Assembly (NCBI GenBank): GCA_036389395.1
Contig: DASVPY010000089.1
Location: 1 to 64,000, forward strand
Source of the DNA: QHXQ01 sp036389395
GTDB taxonomy: Bacteria; Acidobacteriota; Blastocatellia; Pyrinomonadales; Pyrinomonadaceae
Direction: 5' to 3'
Length of the DNA: 64,000 bases
Position 1 is the stretch's first letter. Each line of letters opens with the position of its first letter. This document shows, in pieces, positions 57,557-64,000 of the stretch. The notes below the pieces were generated by a model. That model had not been told where the DNA came from. It made no database searches and saw only the letters and a program-made list of their open reading frames with translations. A program made the translations under genes and the position numbers.

Positions 57557-59950
57557 TTATTCGGGCACTGAGACGTAGGCGCGAAAGCCCTTATGAGATA
57601 CGATCAGAATAAAGGTCGGCATCCCCGCCATGTCGAAATCACGCTTTGTTTGAAGCATAGCTTTAATGTCGGTGGTGCTGATGCGGCCCGATCCTCGGGG
57701 GTGCGTGTGCCAATCGCCCACGTAGCCGAGTAGACCGCCCGACGCACTCTTGACTGCGTCAACGGTCTGCGGCAACCGGCGGGTGCCGCGACGGAAGCCC
57801 GAAGCGGTTCCCTTGCTGTCGGGCGGAGGATCAATGATGCGCGTGACGTAAATCACGCGTCTTTTGGAATGGGTGACGCCGATCATCAGGCCGCCAGTCT
57901 CCTTCGGGGCTGCGCGCAGCAGCCGCTCGCGCATCTCGCGTATCACTTGTGAACGGATCCGCACCTGCCAGCCGCCCGCGTCGCAAACGCGCCAGCCGTC
58001 AACCGCCTGCGCCGGCACGATGAGTAAGGGCTCGACGGAGATTCGTCGGGAGATGAGACTCTCACTACCGTGGTCATCGCCCTGCCCTGCGTGATAGTTA
58101 AGGATCAAGTGTCCGGTTCTGCCCTGTGGCGTCCTATTCAACAGATCCCTGAGCCCGACAGCGAAGGTTGATGCGTGCCATGAGACTAGGTCATCTGCGA
58201 GCCTCATCGTGTCGGACGAGCAACTCATCCCGATAGTGATTTCATCGAGCACCGCCCCTACCAGCTCCTCGCGCTGCTTCCGCTCACGCTCAAGCCACCG
58301 CCTTAGCACCGGCTCTTCAATCGCTATGTCATAAACGAGGACGTTCAGGTCATCCACCCTGGGGTTTCGGCGCGGGCCTTCAACCGCAAGCAACCCAACC
58401 CTCCCCCGGTCGGCAATCCCGCATCGTACAACCTTCAGCCCTTCGGGTAAGGCCGCACGCACGACCGCCTCGTTCACCATCCCGGAAGCCGTCGCGTCAA
58501 TGAGCAGGCTGTAGTCGCCGAGCTTCGCCCTTTGCTCTCCCTTAAGCCAATCGAGCGCGGAGCCAGTATCTGCGTCAGGCTGTTGGGATTCCGTGACGCC
58601 TTCGTAAATCGCCTCAATAGACTTCTTGATCGCCTCAGCCTTGTTCTGCCCCGCTCGCTCCGCCAGAAGCGCGTGGCGCACAAAGTTGTGCGGCGAGAGC
58701 TTGGCCGGATCTACCGTCGTTAAGGCCGTGTGGCCAGAGCGACCGTAATGCATGGCGAGCTTTGAGCCGAGCGCGCCCCCGCCAAAAAGCAGGATGCGAC
58801 TCGGCAGGGCGTCAGCTCCCGTCCCGGAAATGTTTCTGGCCATTCCGGGAGTCAGCGGCGAGCGTTGAATTAAGGCTAAAACCTGAGCATCTCCAGGCAA
58901 CTCTCTCTTTTCCGTGAAGTCAGTGGCCGACCCGTCCAGCACGAAGCAGAGAGGCTCGATGTTTAAATCGGAGCGGATGAGCGGCTGTGGCCTGACCAGT
59001 CCTAGGATTATAGGGAGCCCGTTAATCTGCCGCAGGTCGCGTGCCGCGTAGTCGCTTATGGCCGCGCCAAGCGGTATGTTATGACGCCGACATAGTTCAA
59101 GGAGTTCGGAGACGTTTTCAGGAAGCTGCCCGAAGTATTCACCTATAGGAAGGCCGCGGGATGACCAGCAAAGAATGCCGAAGCAAAGCGGCGCGAGGGA
59201 CTCACTCTCAGAGATAAGCGAGTTAAGCTTGCTGACGGCTTTGCGAGCTTCGGTCAGGTCTTCTTCTTTGGCGTAGAAGCGCCACACGCTGACGGGGAAT
59301 CCGCCGTCCCGTACCGGGTCACGCTTGTCGCGGTCCAGCAGGCTCATCAGCAGGAAACCGTACCCAGGCTCACCGCCCGTGGACATCCAGCCCTCATTGA
59401 TCCAGCTCTCGTAAGACTGCGGCGAAAAGATCGCCGCGCCGATGGCGTTGTTGATGCGGGTCGGCTCGAAGCGGTCGCCTTCCGGGATGAGTCGGTTGCG
59501 GCCCGCGTCGCGTAGCCAGCCCCTCAGGCGCGTCACGGCGTCTTCAAGCGTGTGCTCGGCGAACCAGTCGTCGTAGCTGCCCCGGTGCATGCAGAGGTGC
59601 GGGGGCTGGCCCGCTTTCACGGGATTAAGGTGTGAGAGCCGGCTGACGGGGAAGTCTTTACGGTCGGAGCGCGCCATGGGGGCACGCTCGGGATAGTCCC
59701 TCCGGCTGAAGACCAGCATGACCGGCTCTTCGGCCCGGATGTCTATGCCGCCTACGGGGCCACGGCTCGGGAGGTCAACCTTGACGGTGAAAGCGGCGGC
59801 GACGTAATCGTCGTTCCAGCGCACGCAACGCACCTCGCCGCCCGTGACGCGCCGCAGTTCGGCGAAGGCCGCCTCTATCTCTTGCCCCCAAGATGCCGGG
59901 TCTTCCTTAGCGTAAGTGGCGCTGAAGAGGTTCCCCTCACTCGTGGCCAT
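57557..59950 (-). CDS. E2-E1-JAB triple-fusion ubiquitin-like conjugation protein
   Basis: A 797-residue fusion. Residues 1-160 are an E2-like domain with Cys120 in PPHLCMHRGSYDDWF, followed by an uncharacterised region. Residues 380-600 are a ThiF/E1 adenylating domain: nucleotide loop LLFGGGALGSKLA (389-399), VDPAKLSPHNFVRH, and a likely catalytic Cys577 in GMSCSSDTMRLADD. Residues 675-797 are a JAB/JAMM peptidase: Glu684, His748, His750, Ser758 and Asp761, all zinc-site residues in place. CBASS Cap2 (E2-E1) and Cap3 (JAB) carry these activities as two proteins; here they are one chain. The start overlaps the upstream MBL gene by 14 bases. Confidence 0.85.
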   Translation of the reverse strand: MATSEGNLFSATYAKEDPASWGQEIEAAFAELRRVTGGEVRCVRWNDDYVAAAFTVKVDLPSRGPVGGIDIRAEEPVMLVFSRRDYPERAPMARSDRKDFPVSRLSHLNPVKAGQPPHLCMHRGSYDDWFAEHTLEDAVTRLRGWLRDAGRNRLIPEGDRFEPTRINNAIGAAIFSPQSYESWINEGWMSTGGEPGYGFLLMSLLDRDKRDPVRDGGFPVSVWRFYAKEEDLTEARKAVSKLNSLISESESLAPLCFGILCWSSRGLPIGEYFGQLPENVSELLELCRRHNIPLGAAISDYAARDLRQINGLPIILGLVRPQPLIRSDLNIEPLCFVLDGSATDFTEKRELPGDAQVLALIQRSPLTPGMARNISGTGADALPSRILLFGGGALGSKLAMHYGRSGHTALTTVDPAKLSPHNFVRHALLAERAGQNKAEAIKKSIEAIYEGVTESQQPDADTGSALDWLKGEQRAKLGDYSLLIDATASGMVNEAVVRAALPEGLKVVRCGIADRGRVGLLAVEGPRRNPRVDDLNVLVYDIAIEEPVLRRWLERERKQREELVGAVLDEITIGMSCSSDTMRLADDLVSWHASTFAVGLRDLLNRTPQGRTGHLILNYHAGQGDDHGSESLISRRISVEPLLIVPAQAVDGWRVCDAGGWQVRIRSQVIREMRERLLRAAPKETGGLMIGVTHSKRRVIYVTRIIDPPPDSKGTASGFRRGTRRLPQTVDAVKSASGGLLGYVGDWHTHPRGSGRISTTDIKAMLQTKRDFDMAGMPTFILIVSHKGFRAYVSVPE

Positions 59951-61097
59951 AAGTCCTGGGCGTCCTCAGCGACGATTGGACGGCCGCGGCAGAGCGCACG
60001 CGCGAAGCCGTCGCTGATTCATCTTTAACAGGCCCGTAACTCGTCATCGCGAAGATGACAGGCAGGGGCTTGTCTTCCGACGGGTGCTCGCCCGTGCAGA
60101 TGAAACGGTCGGTGCCGACCGCGCGCACGTACTCGGCCTTCGCCGCGTAATGGGGCGGGTTATCGTCGTCGTCCTTGATCGGCTTGGAGGAGGCGACGAC
60201 GGACGCGCCCTCGCGGCGGTGATCCAAAACCACCAGCGAGCTGTCCTGCGGGACCTTGTGCTCCTCGTAAGGCGTCTCGTTGAAGAACGACCACGAGCAG
60301 TGGTGCGGCGCGAGGAAGATGTCCCACTCCAGCGTCTCGCGGGCACTCCGTCTGAGGATCGCCGCCCATATCTCCCAGCAGGCGTCGCCGCCGAACAGGG
60401 CGAGGGAGGCGCGCGCCACACCGTCGACGTCGAACCTGGCTTGTAGGACGATACTCGTGTTATTACGCGGGCTCCACCTGGAGTCGACGTGGTGTTTGAA
60501 TGGCGCGTGGATGAAGAAGGCGAAATCCTTTTTCAGCGAGCCGTTGATGAGGTTGATGGAGGTGCCGGGAGGCGTCGTGACCTCGTCCAGCCCCTCCGTC
60601 ATCTCAGAGTCGCCGTAGCCGATGACGCGCAGGCGGTTGCCGGCAAGATGCCGCTTCGGGTCCTTGCTTTTATAGAGCTTGATGCGCCGAATCGCTTCCT
60701 TCAAGAAAACTTCCGCGTCTCCGCGGAGTTCCTCCTCCTCGAAGTTGGCGAAGATGCGGCGCGAAAACCACAACTCGCTGATGATTATCTTCTCAGGCTC
60801 GCCGTCCTTTTTCTTGTAAGCGTCGGGCGGCCCCGTGTGGAACGTGCTCTCGAATCCGCGGCAGTGGTCCTGATCGGGGTGCGACAAGATGAAAGCGTCA
60901 GTGAACGGGCGTCCCTCACTATCGCGCTCAAGCTCGGCCAGTAGGTGGGCGTGAACGTCGTAACAGGACTCGTCCTCCTCGTCGCGCGACGCGTGACGAA
61001 TGTTGCTGTCTATGATGATTGCAGTCTTGTCACTGAGGCGGATCAGGCTGGTGTCGCCATTTCCCACCGGAAAATAAGTGATTGACGCATCGCCCAT
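59937..61097 (-). CDS. Metallo-beta-lactamase-fold hydrolase, first gene of the E2-E1-JAB operon
   Basis: A 386-residue MBL-fold protein. It has the ComEC/Rec2-like opening ITYFPVGNGDTSLIRLSDKTAIIIDSN, the metal motif HPDQDH (His73, Asp75, Asp77, His78), FGGDACWEIW and the later metal ligand in LAPHHCSW. No membrane segment. In surveys of prokaryotic ubiquitin-like operons an MBL protein beside an E2-E1-JAB protein is a recurrent partner, as I recall. It may act as a nuclease or phosphodiesterase effector. The start is the ATG at 61097. Confidence 0.75.
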   Translation of the reverse strand: MGDASITYFPVGNGDTSLIRLSDKTAIIIDSNIRHASRDEEDESCYDVHAHLLAELERDSEGRPFTDAFILSHPDQDHCRGFESTFHTGPPDAYKKKDGEPEKIIISELWFSRRIFANFEEEELRGDAEVFLKEAIRRIKLYKSKDPKRHLAGNRLRVIGYGDSEMTEGLDEVTTPPGTSINLINGSLKKDFAFFIHAPFKHHVDSRWSPRNNTSIVLQARFDVDGVARASLALFGGDACWEIWAAILRRSARETLEWDIFLAPHHCSWSFFNETPYEEHKVPQDSSLVVLDHRREGASVVASSKPIKDDDDNPPHYAAKAEYVRAVGTDRFICTGEHPSEDKPLPVIFAMTSYGPVKDESATASRVRSAAAVQSSLRTPRTYGHE

Positions 61098-61251
61098 CTT
61101 CTTTAAAACTCCTTACCCTGATGGCGCGCCGCGTGGTGTTAAGCGCGCACTAGCTTACTGCCTGGCCACTAACAAGGTGGCCTTAGCCTTTCCGGCCGCC
61201 AAATCATAAGCAAACAATCCTGCTTGCCAACCGATACTCGCTTGTTGGGTC

Positions 61252-61312
61252 GTGTCCTAGTTTGGAATTATCAGCCAGCATTTATCGGGCTGAGATTTTG
61301 AAATTAGGACAC
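61252..61312. repeat. 61-bp imperfect palindrome, possible MITE or IS end pair
   Basis: GTGTCCTAGTTT (61252-61263) and AAATTAGGACAC (61301-61312) are inverted repeats with one mismatch. An inner CAGCC/GGGCTG stem lies around position 61280. The ends look like terminal repeats of a small transposable element, but no target-site duplication is obvious (flanks ..TC and TA..). It lies in the promoter region of the E2-E1-JAB operon, downstream of the small gene at 61350. Confidence 0.5.
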
Positions 61313-61349
61313 TACTGCTTGTTGCAGTCCCGGGATTTGCTCCGGCCCA

Positions 61350-61586
61350 TTACCTTTGATTCCGCACGACTCTCAGAAGCTGACTCAGTGAGTCGACGCC
61401 GTAGCGGTCGAGCGCCGTGTCTAGGCGCGCGTCACTTCGCATGCCGAGATCAATCCCGTACTGCGCCTCGATCGTCCCCACGAGCGTGTCGCCACGCTTG
61501 GCGCGTAACTGGCCGTTACCTTCGTTGCGGGCCCGGCAGCCCCTCATGTCCGGGTCGTCGTTCGGCGGGCACTGATGATTGGCCAT
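61350..61586 (-). CDS. Small conserved-looking protein of unknown function
   Basis: A 78-residue protein from the ATG at 61586, which is nine bases after AGGAAAGG; an ATG at 61595 is too close to that site. The sequence MANHQCPPNDDPDMRGCRARNEGNGQLRAKRGDTLVGTIEAQYGIDL...LDTALDRYGVDSLSQLLRV looks like a small globular domain with an unstructured start carrying two Cys. I recall similar short proteins (L.AKR.DT.VGTIE..YG....R.D..L.T.L...G..SL..LL) but no named function. It precedes the E2-E1-JAB operon on the same strand and could be an accessory or substrate protein. Confidence 0.6.
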   Translation of the reverse strand: MANHQCPPNDDPDMRGCRARNEGNGQLRAKRGDTLVGTIEAQYGIDLGMRSDARLDTALDRYGVDSLSQLLRVVRNQR

Positions 61587-61771
61587 GATAACCATCCTTT
61601 CCTCGGCTCAAGACAGAGGCAGCATAACATAGGAGGGCAGGAAAGTATATACCCAGATGCAAGAATACGCGACATTTCAGGCTGCACAACAGGGCAATTG
61701 CGGTGTCCGGAAGATCGAGCTATAATAGTGGCCCGTCGGTCGCCTTGGATGTAAACAGCCGGAGACAATAA

Positions 61772-62998
61772 ATGATGCTGACGCACGCGGAGCTTGGCCG
61801 GTGCCTCCAAGCAGCCCGTAAACGCCTACGCCTATCCCAGACCGCGGTCGCCAGCCAACTCAAAGTCACCCGCCAAGTAGTCTCGGCATACGAATCCGGC
61901 AAGCGCGCCGTCTCAGCGCCCGAGCTACAGCTACTCTGTAACCTCTTCCGCCTCTACCCCAACGACCTGCTCGGCTTCACCGGAATGACCGACCAGCCGT
62001 TCGCCACGACGTCCGCCTTCCGGATGAACGCGGGGATCTTTGAGCTGAGTGAAAACGATCGGCGTGAAGTCGAAGAGGTTACGAAAAGGGTCCCGCCCGA
62101 CAGCGAGAGCTATCTGGCGCGCTGGAAAAAATCCTCAGGAAGGTACGTGGTTAAAGAGAGGGGGCCCTTCTGGTCGATGCCGCAGCTGGCGGAGAGCGTC
62201 AGGCTGGGGCTGAGCCAAGACGAGCCACCGATCAACGTCTACCTAATGGCCGAGCAGCTCGGCGTTTACGTCACGCCGACCCTTCTGGACAAGGCCGCCG
62301 CCGTCGTCAACCGGGCGGACGAAAGCCGCAGGCCGCCCACCCCCCCGTGGATCCTCGTCAACTCAACCCAACCCGTAGAGCGCCAGCGCTACAGCATCGG
62401 GCACGAGATAGCCCACCTCCTTCTGCACGACGAAGAGCTCATCGTTCTCCACCCGCACTACTACAGGCGGCACTTCGATCAGAGGGAGACAGACGCCGAG
62501 TCGTTCGCCGCCGAACTTTTGATGCCGCGCGATCTAATCGAACACTCGGTAAGGAATCTAAAAGTGAAAGACCCGGTCGAGGAGGCGGTTTTCATACTCT
62601 CATACCTATACCAGGTGAGCTTCACGGCCATGGCCACGCGGCTTTACAACCTCAACATGATCACCCGGGCCGCGTACAATCACCTGACGGAAATAAAACC
62701 TAGCAGGCTGGAGGGTGCGGCCAGAAAGCCGTCGGGCAAGCGCGCATTCAAGCCGGAGAAGTTTATCCCGGGCCTCGCCGTGGAACTCGGCCTCGATCAA
62801 AAGCCGCGGGCGTTCGATCAGGACGCCGTCCGCAGGATGCAGGAGATCGCTTACACGCGGTACTTAGGCCAGGAGACGAAAGGCGGTGCTAACCCGGCGG
62901 CCCTTTACAGCCTTGAATCGCCCGCCAGAGTCTACGAGAGGGTGGCGGTTTGGCTCGCCGATCAATACCCGATGAATAAGGTTAATCCTTCCTGCTAA
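61772..62998 (+). CDS. HTH-XRE / ImmA-IrrE metallopeptidase regulator
   Basis: A 408-residue protein. Residues 5-65 are an XRE HTH (LGRCLQAARKRLRLSQTAVASQLKVTRQVVSAYESGKR). Residues 150-300 are an ImmA/IrrE peptidase: HEIAH at His211-Glu212-His215 in YSIGHEIAHLLLHDEE, and DAESFAAELLMPRDLI. A C-terminal helical part follows. Such fusions combine repressor and protease in one chain and usually control a neighbouring toxin or mobile element; here the E2-E1-JAB operon lies divergently and a Fic protein downstream. The ATG at 61772 has no strong ribosome site; the second codon is also Met. Confidence 0.85.
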   Translation: MMLTHAELGRCLQAARKRLRLSQTAVASQLKVTRQVVSAYESGKRAVSAPELQLLCNLFRLYPNDLLGFTGMTDQPFATTSAFRMNAGIFELSENDRREVEEVTKRVPPDSESYLARWKKSSGRYVVKERGPFWSMPQLAESVRLGLSQDEPPINVYLMAEQLGVYVTPTLLDKAAAVVNRADESRRPPTPPWILVNSTQPVERQRYSIGHEIAHLLLHDEELIVLHPHYYRRHFDQRETDAESFAAELLMPRDLIEHSVRNLKVKDPVEEAVFILSYLYQVSFTAMATRLYNLNMITRAAYNHLTEIKPSRLEGAARKPSGKRAFKPEKFIPGLAVELGLDQKPRAFDQDAVRRMQEIAYTRYLGQETKGGANPAALYSLESPARVYERVAVWLADQYPMNKVNPSC

Positions 62999-63318
62999 CC
63001 TCCCGTACTACCCAAACGGGTCGTTAGGACGTCCTAGCCACCACGAATGTGCCTCTCGTCGGGCGCGTACTTTGCTCGGAGATGTGTGCCTTGGTGTTTG
63101 CCCCAACCAGTTCGGGCGGCGGATGGCCGATGGCGCATAAGATAAGAACCATTCGGTCGGCAGAGTCCGAGCAAGGGGCAGTCTCTGGCTAAGTCCCTCT
63201 CTTCCGCTTGATAAGCTGTTTGCTATCGGCTTTGCTCATTACACTGAAATGTATAACACCAATATGCGTAGCGCTTTCCCTTATAGTCACCCCTCTTTTG
63301 CAACTCGCGTGCTGGCAT

Positions 63319-63427
63319 GATCGGAATGAAGATCGGAATAAAAATGACGCTTCCTCTGCTTTGTTGTGTGCTATAATCAAAGAAGTCAATAACTTAGGGT
63401 ATTCAAAGATCGGAAAAGGGATCGGAA
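63319..63427 (+). promoter_or_regulatory. Fic-gene promoter flanked by paired GATCGGAA repeats
   Basis: GATCGGAA occurs at 63319, 63331, 63408 and 63420, that is, as two pairs with an exact 12-base period, 89 bases apart. Each pair ends in GATCGGAATAAAA. A TATAAT lies between the pairs at 63372-63377, about 75 bases before the Fic start. The layout suggests operator sites on both sides of a promoter. The rest of 62999-63449 is AT-richer than its surroundings and holds only unsupported short open frames. Confidence 0.45.
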
Positions 63428-63449
63428 TAAAAGCCGCATAAAGTTCCGC

Positions 63450-64000
63450 ATGTATAACCATATCAGCCAAATGGAACCTCTCTATCCGGCGCGCACGGAC
63501 GCCCTTGAAGATCTCGCTCGGGAGTTGATCGCGGCCTCCGCCAAACTCGAAGGACGCATAGCGTCGGCGACGCTCGAAGGTATCCGGAAGTTACTTCGGG
63601 TGGTGAACAGCTACTACAGCAACCTCATAGAGGGGCACAGCACCCACCCCATCGACATAGAAAGGGCAATGCGGGAGGATTACTCCGCGGATCGGGAGAA
63701 GCGCGATCTACAGACGGAGAGCAGGATTCACATCGAGGTGCAAGAAGAGATCACGCAGCGGCTTACAGAAGAGCCGGACCTTAACGTCGCCGCCCCGGAG
63801 TTCCTGTGCTGGGTGCACGAGAGGTTTTACCACCGCATGCCTGAGCGCCTGCGCTGGGTTAAGAGCGAAAGCGGCGACCGGGCGTACGTCGAGGCCGGTC
63901 TCGTTCGCAACCGGCAGGTCGAGGTCGGCCGGCATCTGGCGCCCGCGCACGGGGCGTTGGACAGTTTTCTACAGCGCTTCTCCTCATTCTACGATCCCGC
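63450..64000 (+). CDS. Fic-family protein, N-terminal part, cut by window end
   Basis: From the ATG at 63450 the frame stays open to the window end (183 codons). It carries the N-terminal signature of Fic proteins: SYYSNLIEGHSTHPIDIERAM, with the (S/T)xxxE(G/N) inhibitory motif as Ser57 to Glu61-Gly62, followed by AMREDYSADREKRDLQTESRIHIEVQ. The catalytic HxFx(D/E)GNGRxxR loop lies beyond the window. With the inhibitory helix in the same chain this is a self-restrained AMP-transferase. An ATG at 63471 is an alternative start. Confidence 0.8.
   Translation, partial: MYNHISQMEPLYPARTDALEDLARELIAASAKLEGRIASATLEGIRKLLRVVNSYYSNLIEGHSTHPIDIERAMREDYSADREKRDLQTESRIHIEVQEEITQRLTEEPDLNVAAPEFLCWVHERFYHRMPERLRWVKSESGDRAYVEAGLVRNRQVEVGRHLAPAHGALDSFLQRFSSFYDP

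Noticed and set aside
55049..61312. The two 61-base inverted-repeat units (55049-55109 and 61252-61312) as copies of one element
   Set aside because: They share length and an inner stem but no sequence similarity, so equal size is probably coincidence.
63189..63470. Short frames on both strands before the Fic gene
   Set aside because: They overlap each other and the repeat-flanked promoter, lack ribosome sites and resemble nothing known.

Overview
The window is high-GC bacterial DNA with densely packed genes, ATGA-type overlaps between neighbours and Shine-Dalgarno-led starts. The mix of families (secreted YncE-propeller/phosphoesterase, a CTP-synthase-like amidotransferase, ArsI/ArsN2, a Csb1/Csb2 type CRISPR system, many toxin-antitoxin pairs) would suit a soil acidobacterium of the Blastocatellia kind. 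No rRNA or housekeeping marker is present, so this is only a guess.

Layout. 1-11.7 kb: the edge of an IS5-type insertion sequence, then mainly plus-strand metabolic and transport genes: ankyrin protein, three alpha/beta hydrolases, DUF1330, FlK-like thioesterase, EamA and LysE transporters, hexapeptide-repeat protein, peroxiredoxin, DJ-1/PfpI. Small decayed pieces lie among them. 11.8-13.9 kb (minus): an arsenic pair (ArsI-like plus ArsN2), a truncated second ArsI, and a PIN/Phd toxin-antitoxin pair that abuts the truncation. 14.0-21.8 kb: a three-gene plus-strand operon of an endonuclease-like/STAND NTPase, a SIR2 protein and a PD-(D/E)xK nuclease, a strong candidate anti-phage system. 21.8-33.2 kb: a mobile-element-like stretch with a response regulator, a frameshifted ParA, two intact XRE paralogues plus one decayed copy that share an unusual structured mRNA leader, a DEDDy exonuclease, an LRR protein and a mobilisation module (MobC-like protein, frameshifted relaxase, palindrome-rich promoter/oriT candidate).

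33.2-41.0 kb: a second defence-like block of DNA methyltransferase, sigma factor, an unknown protein, an ImmA/IrrE peptidase, a BrnT toxin, a NurA whose N-terminus looks like the toxin's antitoxin, HerA and a WYL regulator. 41.0-53.8 kb: a complete type I-G (I-U) CRISPR-Cas locus (cas3, csb3/cas8, csb1/cas7, csb2/cas5-6, cas4-cas1 fusion, cas2) followed by an array of 52 repeats and 51 spacers read on the plus strand.

53.9-64.0 kb: a nucleotidyltransferase toxin-antitoxin-like pair, a stretch with a long inverted repeat and a tRNA-Ser(CGA)-like fragment, an Mrr-like protein with an altered active site, a deaminase, and a minus-strand operon of a metallo-beta-lactamase-fold protein, an E2-E1-JAB triple fusion and a membrane protein, which is a ubiquitin-like conjugation system. 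An HTH-ImmA/IrrE regulator and a Fic protein cut by the window end close the region. From 13 kb onward the window reads as one large defence/mobile island. The two most interesting undescribed candidates are the STAND/SIR2/nuclease operon and the E2-E1-JAB operon. The covarying leader of the XRE genes is the most interesting non-coding signal.
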